A program made the translations under genes and the position numbers. This document shows, one piece after another, positions 1 to 7,737 of a stretch of DNA of 64,000 bases. Origin of the DNA: JBGTGG01 sp964398945 (lineage in GTDB: Bacteria > Bacteroidota > Bacteroidia > Cytophagales > Cyclobacteriaceae); the NCBI GenBank assembly GCA_964398945.1, contig CAYNOT010000010.1:1-64000 (forward strand), read 5' to 3'. Under the pieces are notes generated by a model. The model was not told where the DNA came from. It ran no database searches and saw only the letters and a list, made by a program, of their open reading frames with translations. The number at the start of each line of letters is the position of its first letter. Position 1 is the stretch's first letter.

Positions 1-468
1 CAAAAATACGGAGCCTATGAAAGAATTAAAATATGTACTTCACCGGAGGCTTACGTTTGGCAAGCGTGGACAACAGCAGAATTATTAGACCAATGGTGGG
101 GACCGCAACCTTGGCGAGCAGAAACCAAAACAATGGATTTTCGGGAAGGCGGATTTTGGCACTACGCAATGGTAAGTCCCGAAGGAGAAAAACATTGGGC
201 AAAAGCGAACTATATTTCTATCACAAAAGAAAAATCTTTTACAGCAAAAGACGGTTTTTGTGATGAAAACGGCACAATTAATCCAACGTTCCCACAAAAT
301 TTATGGGGAAACAGTTTTATCCCGAAAGAAAATAAGGTGCGGGTTGATATGATACTCACTTTTGATACGCTAGCCGACCTTGAAAAAACGATAGAAATGG
401 GCTTTAAAGAAGGCATTACAATGGGATTACAACAATTAGACGAATTATTACTATCTCTAAAAAAATAA
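1..468 (+). CDS. SRPBCC/AHSA1-domain protein, 5' end missing
   Basis: The reading frame is open from the first base, so the start lies outside the window; 155 codons are visible. The visible part has the tryptophan-rich run of the AHSA1 (activator of Hsp90 ATPase homologue) branch of the SRPBCC fold: 'TSPEAYVWQAWT', then 'LLDQWWGP', 'MDFREGGFW' and a C-terminal helix 'GITMGLQQLDELL'. Family members are small cytoplasmic ligand-binding proteins of mostly unknown ligand. The stop is five bases before the DUF998 gene, so the two are probably co-transcribed. ATG codons inside the frame, such as the one at 133, would remove the first strands of the fold and are unlikely starts. Confidence 0.85.
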   Translation, partial: QKYGAYERIKICTSPEAYVWQAWTTAELLDQWWGPQPWRAETKTMDFREGGFWHYAMVSPEGEKHWAKANYISITKEKSFTAKDGFCDENGTINPTFPQNLWGNSFIPKENKVRVDMILTFDTLADLEKTIEMGFKEGITMGLQQLDELLLSLKK

Positions 469-473
469 CCAAA

Positions 474-1142
474 ATGGAAAACACAAAACCAATTTCAATA
501 ATTTCTGTTTCGTGGGCTAAATCTACGATTTATGCAACTGTTGCATTTATAGTCATACTAACGTTTTTACACTTCGCAAAACCCGAACTTGACCCAACTT
601 GGCGTATGGTAAGTGAATATGCCATTGGAAATTACGGTTGGCTAATGGTTACAGCATTTATGTTGTGGGCATTGGGTTTTGTTTCACTATTCTTTGCTGT
701 TCGCTTTCAAATAAAAAATTTAGGTGGTAAAATCGGTCTTGTTTCTTTGTGGATAAGTGCTTTGGGTTTAGTTATAGCAGGAATTTTTACAACAGACCCT
801 GTTACCATAAGCAAAGAAGAAATGACCACAAGCGGAATGTTGCACAGCATAGGCGGAACACTTGGAATGGCAATGCCTTTGGCTGTTATTCTTATTAGTT
901 GGTCGTTATACAAAAAAGCAGATTGGGCTACCTCTAAAAAAGCAATTTTGTGGTCAGCAGTATTTGCATTGGCGGGATTTTTAGTTTCTTTCTTATCCCT
1001 TGCAATTATTCTTTCTAAAAGCAACGGTGTGTTTAGCCCTGATACACAAGTTGGTATTTCAATGCGATTTGAAGCGTTGGGTTATTGTGTATGGTTAATT
1101 GTGCTTGCGAAACAAGCAATAAATTTAAAAGCAAGCGAATGA
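474..1142 (+). CDS. DUF998 family membrane protein
   Basis: A 222-residue integral membrane protein with about six hydrophobic segments (roughly residues 18-35, 58-76, 84-102, 122-146, 157-180 and 198-214). The segment 'DPTWRMVSEYAIG' after the first helix, and the later 'LHSIGG' before the fourth, are typical of DUF998. The function of the family is unknown and no catalytic residues are evident. It follows the AHSA1 gene by five bases, and its stop overlaps the ATG of a truncated DUF1801 gene, which suggests a former three-gene operon of small accessory proteins. Confidence 0.8.
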   Translation: MENTKPISIISVSWAKSTIYATVAFIVILTFLHFAKPELDPTWRMVSEYAIGNYGWLMVTAFMLWALGFVSLFFAVRFQIKNLGGKIGLVSLWISALGLVIAGIFTTDPVTISKEEMTTSGMLHSIGGTLGMAMPLAVILISWSLYKKADWATSKKAILWSAVFALAGFLVSFLSLAIILSKSNGVFSPDTQVGISMRFEALGYCVWLIVLAKQAINLKASE

Positions 1143-1243
1143 ACGAAATTGAAACATACATTCAACAATTTCCCGACAACGTTCAGGAAATTTTGAGTAA
1201 AATAAGAAAGCTGATAAAAGACAGTGCGGGGCGGCTCAATTAA
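1139..1243 (+). pseudogene. Truncated DUF1801 (YdhG-like) protein
   Basis: An ATG overlapping the DUF998 stop (ATGA arrangement) opens a 34-codon frame beginning 'MNEIETYIQQFPDNVQEIL'. This is the N-terminal helix pair of DUF1801/YdhG-like proteins, which are normally about 110-140 residues. The frame departs from the family at about base 1225, where a short GC-rich string (gcggggcggc) leads to a stop at 1241-1243. No continuation of the domain is found downstream in any frame. The match is short, so the family call is moderate, but the translational coupling supports a real former gene. Confidence 0.55.
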
Positions 1244-1255
1244 AAATCACAGACA

Positions 1256-1405
1256 ATGAAAACAATTGTTAACTCAATAGTGGGCAATTTTATTGAAGGC
1301 CCTGATGAAAAACCATCAGCGAAACATTTGGAAACATTGCTGTTCTGGGCAACAAGGTTATTGGTTATGCGACCTTTACTTATGAACTTTAAGACATGCA
1401 AATGA
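1256..1405 (+). pseudogene. Possible frameshifted small-gene remnant
   Basis: A 49-codon frame starts 'MKTIVNSIVGNFIEGPDEK' and looks protein-like for its first 30 codons. Its tail is poor, while a second frame over the same bases reads '...FGNIAVLGNKVIGYATFTYEL' and stops at about 1390. The two halves joined by a single shift near 1345 would give a more natural small protein. I do not recognise the family. It may also be chance coding in a decayed intergenic stretch, between the DUF1801 fragment and rsgA, which is read from the other strand. Confidence 0.25.
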
Positions 1406-1413
1406 CGGGTTTC

Positions 1414-2334
1414 TCACTTCCTGTTATCCTCCCCCAACACCATACTCAAATAACTTTCATACCGGCTTAACGCAACCCTTCCTTCTTGCACCGCTTTGAT
1501 GACTTCGCATTTTGGTTCGTTGATGTGGATACAGCGCGCACCGAACTTGCAGTCCAGCCGGACATCGCGCATCTCCGGAAAATAATCGGAGATTTCCTGT
1601 GGGGTCATGTCTACCAATCCCCACTCTTTTATCCCCGGTGTATCGATAATAAATGTGGTTGCATTCAGTTTGAACATTTCGGCAAACGTGGTCGTGTGTT
1701 TCCCCTTTTCAGAAAAATCAGAAATATCTCCAATCTTTTGTTGGATGTCGGGTGATAATTTGTTGAGCAGTGTTGATTTCCCAACCCCTGAGTGGCCTGC
1801 AATTAAGGTTACTTTGTTTTCTAAAATTCCTTTCAGGAAAAAAAGGTCATCTTCCAGTGCGCAAAGCTGGTGCGTGTCAACACCAATCTTGTTGTACAAA
1901 TCCATCAACTCTTTTTGTTGCTCAACTTCATTGGGTTTTAATAGATCATATTTATTGAAGACCAAAACTTGTGGAATGCGAAACGATTCAGCGGTTGCCA
2001 AAAACCGATCAATAAAACCAAGCGAAGTACGGGGCTGTACCAATGTGGCAACGAGCAACACCTGGTCAATGTTTGCGGCCAGCACTTGTGAATGGCCGGT
2101 TTTTTTTACCGATTGGCGAAGGATGTGGTTTTTCCGATCAACAATTGTGGTAATGTTTCCGGTGCCGTGGTCCATTTCAAAAAGCACGTAATCACCCACC
2201 GCTATCGGGTTGGTTTCTTTGATTCCTTCCAACCTGATTTTTCCGCGGATGCGGCATTGATATTCCCGGCCATCTTCAGCCAATACTTCATACCACGAGC
2301 CGGTGGACCGCATTACTAATCCTTTCAAAATCAT
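1414..2334 (-). CDS. rsgA: Ribosome small subunit-dependent GTPase A (RsgA)
   Basis: A 306-residue circularly permuted GTPase that checks late maturation of the 30S ribosomal subunit. The permuted motif order is visible: G4 'NKYD' at residues 127-130, G1 'GHSGVGKST' at 180-188 and G3 'DTPG' at 231-234. An N-terminal OB fold precedes them (about 1-70). The C-terminal zinc finger has C262, C268, H270 and C276. The length is normal for the YjeQ/EngC family. The start ATG overlaps the stop of waaA by three bases (ATGA), so rsgA is translationally coupled behind waaA. Confidence 0.96.
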   Translation of the reverse strand: MILKGLVMRSTGSWYEVLAEDGREYQCRIRGKIRLEGIKETNPIAVGDYVLFEMDHGTGNITTIVDRKNHILRQSVKKTGHSQVLAANIDQVLLVATLVQPRTSLGFIDRFLATAESFRIPQVLVFNKYDLLKPNEVEQQKELMDLYNKIGVDTHQLCALEDDLFFLKGILENKVTLIAGHSGVGKSTLLNKLSPDIQQKIGDISDFSEKGKHTTTFAEMFKLNATTFIIDTPGIKEWGLVDMTPQEISDYFPEMRDVRLDCKFGARCIHINEPKCEVIKAVQEGRVALSRYESYLSMVLGEDNRK

Positions 2335-3572
2335 GGCAATAAATTTTGAATGTACTTCATGATTTTATCGGTTGCGCCAAGGTTCTCTTTTACATAAAGA
2401 TTGGTAACATCGCACGCCAGCAAAAATGTTTCTGGGATGTTCAGCAATGCATACTTGGCTTTCATATCGGGATAATCTACGACTGGGAATGCACCCCCGT
2501 AATTCATGAGCGTAACTGCTTCTTCATGTTTTTCATAATTCTTGTTACCAAAAAAAATAGGGATACCATAGCACGCAGCTTCTAAAATATTATGGAGCCC
2601 TTTTCCATAGGCGCCTCCAATAAAAGCGAATTCACCGTAACGGTAAAGCCGGGATAATAAACCTATATTGTCAATGATCAGCACCTGAAGGTCTTCCAGA
2701 TTGCCGTTTGCGCGTGAATAGCGTATAGAATTCCCTTCGATGGCACCTTCTATTTCCGTGATAAACTCTTCAGAAATTTCGTGCGGGGCGATAATGAATT
2801 TCAGTTGATATTTACTTTCATTGATAAAGGGTATCAACACATCCAAATCTTCGGGCCAGCAACTTCCAACCACAATAACTTTTTGGTTGCCTTTGAATGC
2901 TTTCGCGATGGGGATTTCTTCTGCATTTTGAACTACTTCAAATACCCGGTCGAATCGCGTGTCACCGGTTTTTGAACAATTGGCAATACCAATGGATTTT
3001 AGCAACCGACCAGATTCGTCATTCTGAACAAATATATGGGTGAAGTTGAAAAGGATGTTTTGAAAGAAAGCCCCGAAGGGTTTAAAGAATGGTTGGTTCT
3101 TTCTGAAAATTGCGGAAATAGAAATGACCGGAATGTTTTTTTGTTTTAGTTGACTGATATAGTGATGCCAAAACTCGTTTTTGACGAACACCGCCAGGGT
3201 AGGGTTGATAATTTTGATAAATTGCTCAGCATTTTTTGGTGTATCCAGCGGCAGGTAAAAAACCAAATCAGCATGTTCGTATTTTTTTTGGACATCATAT
3301 CCGGATGGAAAAAAGAAGGTGAGCAATATTTTATAACCAGGAAATTGTTTGCGGAATTTTTCGATCAACGGACGGCCTTGTTCAAACTCGCTGAGCGATG
3401 CACAGTGAATCCAAAAAACCGGATCCTTATTTTCTTTGAATGCATTTTTGATTTGCAGCATCAGGTTTTTTCTTCCATTTAGAAATGCAGCAACCTTCGG
3501 GCTGAAAGGTTTTGCAATCACCAGAAAAAACCGCGAAAGTGATACAAAAATCCTGTACAGGAATATCATCAT
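2331..3572 (-). CDS. waaA: 3-deoxy-D-manno-octulosonic acid transferase (WaaA/KdtA)
   Basis: A glycosyltransferase that adds Kdo to lipid A precursor at the inner face of the cytoplasmic membrane. The protein begins with one hydrophobic anchor (FLYRIFVSLSRFFLVIA), followed by the N-terminal GT-B domain with 'FWIHCASLSEFEQGRPLIEKF'; the conserved glutamate of the family is in 'SLSEFEQG'. The C-terminal domain holds 'GSCWPED', 'IIAPHEI' and 'FIGGAYGKGLHNILEAACYGIPIFFG', the CMP-Kdo site. The frame is open 29 codons further upstream, but 'MMIFLYR' is the normal family start and a -7-like box lies just before it. ATGA overlap with rsgA. Confidence 0.92.
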   Translation of the reverse strand: MMIFLYRIFVSLSRFFLVIAKPFSPKVAAFLNGRKNLMLQIKNAFKENKDPVFWIHCASLSEFEQGRPLIEKFRKQFPGYKILLTFFFPSGYDVQKKYEHADLVFYLPLDTPKNAEQFIKIINPTLAVFVKNEFWHHYISQLKQKNIPVISISAIFRKNQPFFKPFGAFFQNILFNFTHIFVQNDESGRLLKSIGIANCSKTGDTRFDRVFEVVQNAEEIPIAKAFKGNQKVIVVGSCWPEDLDVLIPFINESKYQLKFIIAPHEISEEFITEIEGAIEGNSIRYSRANGNLEDLQVLIIDNIGLLSRLYRYGEFAFIGGAYGKGLHNILEAACYGIPIFFGNKNYEKHEEAVTLMNYGGAFPVVDYPDMKAKYALLNIPETFLLACDVTNLYVKENLGATDKIMKYIQNLLP

Positions 3573-3577
3573 TAGTA

Positions 3578-3585
3578 CAAAATTA
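3578..3585 (-). promoter_or_regulatory. Putative -7 box for waaA-rsgA
   Basis: On the minus strand the sequence reads TAATTTTG, an exact match to the Bacteroidota -7 consensus TAnnTTTG. It ends six bases before the chosen waaA start, so the transcript would have almost no leader. No clear TTG -33 box is seen at the usual spacing. The region is AT-rich and a chance match is possible. Confidence 0.3.
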
Positions 3586-3668
3586 TACGGTTTGCAAGGT
3601 CGTGAAATTATAGTGATTAAATATGAATTTGGTAATCTTTGTATCTTTACCGCAATCAAAGACTTCGT

Positions 3669-4694
3669 ATGGAATTTTTTCTAAGGTATCATCCACTAAA
3701 GAGGATTGGTATATTTCTTTTACTCACAGTTGTTTCATTCAACCTTTCTGCGCAAGACGACCTTACTGAATTTTTACGAGCAGGACAGGCGGATGCCCGT
3801 AAACTTACCAATGCCTATTTAGAGCCTATCTTCGAAGGGCTTTCGTATGGATTGAATGGAGGTTGGATAACCTCGGCCAAGGTTCATAAAAAATTCGGTT
3901 TTGATATTGGGATTACTGCAACGGGGGTTTTTATTCCGGGCTCACAAAATTATTTCTCCCCTAATTCCCTTGGCCTGGAGCAAACAACATTGATTTCCCC
4001 GTCTTCCGGGCAGGCACCTACTATCGTTGGTCCCAAGGATGCTACTGATTATGAAGTAAATGATGCCAGTAATACAACTTTTGAAGGGCCTGAAGGACTT
4101 GACTTTGAAGGCACATTTAAAATCAGTGGCGGACTAACCCCGATGGTTCAATTTGGTATTGGTACGGTGAAAGGAACAGACTTGAAAGTCAGGTTTATGC
4201 CGAAGGTAAATGCAGGAAGCACGGAAGTACAATTATGGGGAGTAGGACTTATGCACGACTTTAAACAATGGATTCCCGGGTTGAAAATGGCACCCATTGA
4301 TTTATCGGTTTTGGTGGCATACAATCAAACTTCCGGGGCATCGGACATGTCCGGTAATTTTGGTGATGGTGGTGATGCGCGCCCACAAGAACTGGATTTT
4401 AATATTTCAGCGTGGTTGTTTCAGGCACAAGTTTCTAAGAAATTATCGGTGCTTACAGTGTATGGTGGGGTTGGTTATAATTTAGTGAACAGCAATGCGA
4501 ATATGAAAGGAACGTATGAGGTTCCTGGATTGCCTGAACCGATCAAAGACCCAATTTCTTTGTCGTACAACAATCAAGGGTTTCGGTTGAATGTTGGGAT
4601 GCGGATTTTGCTGGGTGTGTTTTACCTCTATGGTGATTATACTTTGCAAGAATATAATACTGTAACCGCAGGATTTGGATTTTCTGTCAAGTAA
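3669..4694 (+). CDS. Exported DUF6588-like outer membrane protein
   Basis: A 341-residue exported protein with a signal peptide (MEFFLRYHPLKRIGIFLLLTV, cleavage after 'LSAQ'). The mature protein is rich in alternating aromatic and glycine strands, for example 'GLSYGLNGGWITSAKVHKKFGFDIGITATGVF' broken into short beta segments, and ends 'FYLYGDYTLQEYNTVTAGFGFSVK', with the aromatic/hydrophobic alternation of an outer-membrane beta barrel. It resembles the DUF6588 family, whose function is unknown. An upstream in-frame ATG exists, but the signal peptide places the start at 3669. It diverges from waaA. Confidence 0.7.
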   Translation: MEFFLRYHPLKRIGIFLLLTVVSFNLSAQDDLTEFLRAGQADARKLTNAYLEPIFEGLSYGLNGGWITSAKVHKKFGFDIGITATGVFIPGSQNYFSPNSLGLEQTTLISPSSGQAPTIVGPKDATDYEVNDASNTTFEGPEGLDFEGTFKISGGLTPMVQFGIGTVKGTDLKVRFMPKVNAGSTEVQLWGVGLMHDFKQWIPGLKMAPIDLSVLVAYNQTSGASDMSGNFGDGGDARPQELDFNISAWLFQAQVSKKLSVLTVYGGVGYNLVNSNANMKGTYEVPGLPEPIKDPISLSYNNQGFRLNVGMRILLGVFYLYGDYTLQEYNTVTAGFGFSVK

Positions 4695-4695
4695 A

Positions 4696-5469
4696 TTATT
4701 TTCCTGAATAATCCGGTTTCCGTTTTTCGATAAATGCTTTCATTCCTTCTTTTTGGTCTTCGGAAGCGAACGTCATGTAAAAATTTTTTCGCTCGAAATG
4801 AAGCCCTTCTTCGAGGTGTGTTTCAAAACACCGGTTGACAGATTCTTTTGCAAGCAAGGTAGCCACTGGCGACATAGCGGCAATTTCTTTTGCCAGCGAA
4901 ACAGCTTCATGCATATACATTTCAACCGATACTACCTTGTTGATGAGTTGATATTGCAAGGCTTCTTCTGCAGAAAGAAAACGCCCCGTGAGCACAAGTT
5001 CCATTGCCTTTGCCTTGCCGACTGCTTTTGTTAAACGTTGTGTTCCGCCCGCCCCCGGCATCACACCAATTTTGATTTCCGGTTGTCCGAATTTCGCTGT
5101 CTCTGAAGCAATGATCATATCACACGTCATGGCAAGTTCACATCCACCACCCAGCGCAAAGCCCGACACGGCAGCAATAATTGGTTTCCTTGTTTTTTTA
5201 ATCTGGTCCCAGGTGCTGAACTGATCGATCATCAACATATCGATTGCAGATTTATCAGCCATCTGTTTAATATCAGCACCTGCCGCAAACGCTTTTTCAT
5301 TTCCTGTTAAAATGATCACGCGAACATCTTTGTTTTGGTCGAGGCTTCTTAATGTGTCGCGGAGTTCTTGCATCAATTGTAAATTGAGTGCATTCAATTC
5401 GCTGGGGCGATTGAGTTGGATGAGTGCAATTCCAGGTGCGTATTGTTCGGTGATGAGAAGAAACTCCAT
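4696..5469 (-). CDS. Enoyl-CoA hydratase/isomerase family protein
   Basis: A 257-residue crotonase that would hydrate trans-2-enoyl-CoA during fatty-acid or amino-acid degradation in the cytoplasm. The CoA-binding/oxyanion motif 'AFAAGADIKQM' is at about residues 60-71 and the second oxyanion element 'GFALGGGCELAMTCD' at about 103-117. It continues 'FGQPEIKIGVMPGAGGTQRL' with the two glutamates expected for water activation (in 'GGCELA' and 'QPEIK'). Length and motif spacing are normal. It is convergent with the DUF6588-like gene, one base between the stops. No thiolase or dehydrogenase partner lies nearby, so the exact substrate is open. Confidence 0.92.
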   Translation of the reverse strand: MEFLLITEQYAPGIALIQLNRPSELNALNLQLMQELRDTLRSLDQNKDVRVIILTGNEKAFAAGADIKQMADKSAIDMLMIDQFSTWDQIKKTRKPIIAAVSGFALGGGCELAMTCDMIIASETAKFGQPEIKIGVMPGAGGTQRLTKAVGKAKAMELVLTGRFLSAEEALQYQLINKVVSVEMYMHEAVSLAKEIAAMSPVATLLAKESVNRCFETHLEEGLHFERKNFYMTFASEDQKEGMKAFIEKRKPDYSGK

Positions 5470-5552
5470 AGCATTTTTTTTAGAAGGTAAAGATCAGTAA
5501 AGATGTGCAAAGATGCATGATTATGAATCTTTAGAACATAAAGCCAAGCCAC

Positions 5553-5580
5553 AAAAAAGCCCCCTTGTTTCCAAGGAGGC
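5553..5580 (-). terminator. Terminator-like hairpin upstream of enoyl-CoA hydratase
   Basis: Arms GCCCCCTTG (5559-5567) and CAAGGAGGC (5572-5580) pair with one C/A mismatch around a four-base loop. On the minus strand the hairpin is followed by six T. It lies 90 bases upstream of the enoyl-CoA hydratase start and is oriented to stop minus-strand transcripts. No minus-strand gene ends here, so it could belong to a short leader or small RNA. Confidence 0.4.
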
Positions 5581-5719
5581 CGTAACCAAAAGGCGGTTAA
5601 CTTAAGCGTGCTATGCGAAGGTAAATTCTGGTTATTCGTGTTTTGGTAACCGACAACTTCAAAATATCTCCACAAATCCTTATTTTTAAAGCGAATGGAT
5701 AGGAAAAAAAATTTTATTT

Positions 5720-6169
5720 GTGTGCCTGGGCAATATCTGCAGGTCGCCATTGGCCGAAGCGATTTTTAAGCATAAGCTTAAACAACGGGGTATTGAAGAT
5801 CAATTTGAAGTGGATTCATGTGGCACCGCCAATTATCATATTGGCGACCCACCCGATTCGCGAACCATTGCCAACGCACAACGACACGGTATCACAATTG
5901 ATCATATTGGTCGCCAACTTCAACCTATAGACCTTGATTATTATGACCTGATCCTTGCAATGGATAAAAGTAATCTGGCCAATATCTTCAGGTTGCAGAA
6001 CAAAGAAGAACAGATTGGTAAAATTACGCTGATGCGTGAATACGATCCACTACAAAATGGTGAAGAAGTACCTGATCCATATTATGGTGGCGAGAAAGGA
6101 TTTCAAAATGTTTATGAAATCCTGGATCGTTCCACAGAATCCCTTCTTGATAAACTTATGTCAAAGTAA
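5720..6169 (+). CDS. Low-molecular-weight protein-tyrosine phosphatase, N-terminus frameshifted
   Basis: The protein has the LMW-PTP P-loop C-x5-R as 'CLGNICRSP' and the general acid loop 'PDPYYGG' near residue 115; 149-150 residues fit the family. These small cytoplasmic enzymes dephosphorylate phosphotyrosine. The only start in this frame is a GTG at 5720, which would begin inside the first beta strand. Upstream, ATG 5695 opens 'MDR' and then meets a run of eight A (5704-5711). Removing one A gives 'MDRKKILFVCLGNICRSP', the normal N-terminus of the family. The gene is therefore either hit by a homopolymer indel, a sequencing error, or read by slippage. It is convergent with the following hydrolase, touching at 6169/6170. 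Confidence 0.85.
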   Translation: MCLGNICRSPLAEAIFKHKLKQRGIEDQFEVDSCGTANYHIGDPPDSRTIANAQRHGITIDHIGRQLQPIDLDYYDLILAMDKSNLANIFRLQNKEEQIGKITLMREYDPLQNGEEVPDPYYGGEKGFQNVYEILDRSTESLLDKLMSK

Positions 6170-7045
6170 TTAAGCCGTTACCGGATTTTCTTTATTTGAG
6201 GATAGCTTTGTAATAGCAGGTTCTTTTATAAAGTCATGTACATGTTCTACAACCTCGGCAGATTTCAAATTATGGCCCAGGTTTTCGGTCGCAATCAGTT
6301 TTGATTTTTTCCAAACCCGGTTCATTTTTTCAGCATAATGGAACAGGGCTTCATCGTCATGTTTGTCGTGGATGATTACCCCGGGTATTGTAATCGTTGA
6401 AGCAAACCGTGGCAGTGAGTAATATTCAATTGGGTTATTGATAAAGCTTTCAAATTTGTCTTTCACCAATTGGGTAGTACGTTCCGAGAGCTTTAATGTG
6501 GATTTATAGAATGAAAGAAAATCCGTTGCCTCACCCGGTGCCCCCATGATCACCAGCTTATCAACGGGCTGCTCTTCGTGATGAAGCAAATGGAGGATAC
6601 TAAACCCGCCAATGGAGTGACCGACTACCGTGTCGATGTTTCCTGTTTTTGATATTAAATGCTTTATCGTGCGACTGTACAATGGAACTGTAAGAAATGA
6701 TCCGCTGGATAAGCCGTGCGCAGGCGCATCAATTGCGTAAATGGTGAAATCTTCTTTTGAAATTGATTCGATGTAATTCTTCCACCGGTAGGTATGGCTT
6801 TGCCATCCGTGAAGAAATAATACTTTCTTTAAACCAGTTCCCCATTTGTACACCTGTACGGAATTTCCTTCCTGATTGAAAGTATACGCTTTGGCCGGTG
6901 CCAGGAATTTGGAATGATGGTTTTTGACCTTTGCCCGGACCGGATAACAGAATAACTTAAATCCAAGGGTAGCAGTAGTCTTTGGTGCAATAAGCGACAA
7001 TATGTTTAGAAAGCTTCCGATTGTTTTGGTGATGGTTTTTTTCAT
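6170..7045 (-). CDS. Alpha/beta hydrolase
   Basis: A 291-residue alpha/beta hydrolase-fold protein. The oxyanion strand 'VLFLHGWQSHTYRW', the nucleophile elbow 'VVGHSIGGFS' (Ser in GHSIGG), an acid in 'HDKHDDEAL' and a late histidine in 'NLGHNLKS' make up the expected triad elements. The first 35 residues are weakly hydrophobic and could anchor it to the membrane. The substrate is unknown. It lies directly downstream of a TetR gene, and both carry the same palindromic operator in the promoter, so it is very probably the regulated target. Confidence 0.88.
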   Translation of the reverse strand: MKKTITKTIGSFLNILSLIAPKTTATLGFKLFCYPVRAKVKNHHSKFLAPAKAYTFNQEGNSVQVYKWGTGLKKVLFLHGWQSHTYRWKNYIESISKEDFTIYAIDAPAHGLSSGSFLTVPLYSRTIKHLISKTGNIDTVVGHSIGGFSILHLLHHEEQPVDKLVIMGAPGEATDFLSFYKSTLKLSERTTQLVKDKFESFINNPIEYYSLPRFASTITIPGVIIHDKHDDEALFHYAEKMNRVWKKSKLIATENLGHNLKSAEVVEHVHDFIKEPAITKLSSNKENPVTA

Positions 7046-7058
7046 TCCTTTTCAATTA

Positions 7059-7090
7059 TGTAGATACCGAACGGTATTTAGGTGTTCAAA
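7059..7090 (-). promoter_or_regulatory. Promoter and TetR operator of the alpha/beta hydrolase
   Basis: On the minus strand a TTTG -33 box (7087-7090) is followed after exactly 20 bases by TATCTACA (7059-7066) in the -7 position. The inverted repeat ATACCG-nn-CGGTAT (7064-7077, central AA) overlaps the -7 box. The same repeat with the same placement is found before the tetR gene. A repressor bound here would block RNA polymerase. Confidence 0.6.
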
Positions 7091-7096
7091 TTTTTT

Positions 7097-7690
7097 TTAG
7101 TGTTTTATTTCAGTGATTTGATTTTCGAGGTGTTTGATAATGCGGTTGATGTCCGTGGTGTTTTTCTCCAATTTGCTGATCATCACGGCACCTTCCAGGC
7201 AAGCAATGATCAGTGTTACATAAAACTCAACATCAATGGTTGGTTTTAATTGGTTGAAACGGATTCCGTTTTCCAAAATCTTGCGAAGGGATGTGCGTAG
7301 CAGGCCCATCATTTTCAATGCACTCTTGCGAAGCGTTGGGTTCGCATCATCGGCTTCGGCAGAAGCATTTGCCAATGGACAACCACCTTGAATCGGTGGA
7401 CTTGAAATGTAAAGTTTGTAGTAATTAAAAATCGACCGCAATTTATCCCCGGCAGTTTTCTCTGCCTTAACCCTTTTCTCAAGGTCGCTGGTCAGTTTTT
7501 TGAAAAGGTAAAAAACAGTTTCCTGTTCGAGGTCTTCCTTATTTTTAAAATGCTTGTAGATGGCACCTTTGGTGAAACCGGTAGCATCCGTGATTTCACT
7601 AATGGAAGTGGCCTTATAGCCTTGTGAGTTAAATAAAATCCCCGCTTGCTCAAGGATTTGCTCACGGGTACGTTCAGGGTCACGAATCAT
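7097..7690 (-). CDS. TetR/AcrR family transcriptional regulator
   Basis: A 197-residue one-component repressor. The N-terminal helix-turn-helix is clear: 'REQILEQAGILFNSQGYKATSISEITDATGFTKGAIYKHFKNKEDL' spans residues 9-54 as separate short motifs of the TetR_N domain. The rest is the helical ligand-binding and dimer domain. It sits 51 bases upstream of the alpha/beta hydrolase. Its own promoter and that of the hydrolase contain ATACCG-nn-CGGTAT, so self-repression and control of the hydrolase are inferred. The ligand is unknown. Confidence 0.93.
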   Translation of the reverse strand: MIRDPERTREQILEQAGILFNSQGYKATSISEITDATGFTKGAIYKHFKNKEDLEQETVFYLFKKLTSDLEKRVKAEKTAGDKLRSIFNYYKLYISSPPIQGGCPLANASAEADDANPTLRKSALKMMGLLRTSLRKILENGIRFNQLKPTIDVEFYVTLIIACLEGAVMISKLEKNTTDINRIIKHLENQITEIKH

Positions 7691-7694
7691 CCCC

Positions 7695-7725
7695 CAAAGA
7701 TACCGATCGGTATCTTAATTGTCAA
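7695..7725 (-). promoter_or_regulatory. tetR promoter with overlapping palindromic operator
   Basis: On the minus strand TTG (7723-7725), a 20-base gap and TATCTTTG (7695-7702) make a full Bacteroidota promoter. A perfect 20-bp palindrome (7697-7716; core ATACCGATCGGTAT at 7700-7713) covers the -7 box. The predicted transcription start lies only a few bases from the tetR ATG at 7690. The layout is that of an autorepressed TetR gene. Confidence 0.65.
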
Positions 7726-7737
7726 CTGGATTTTGAA

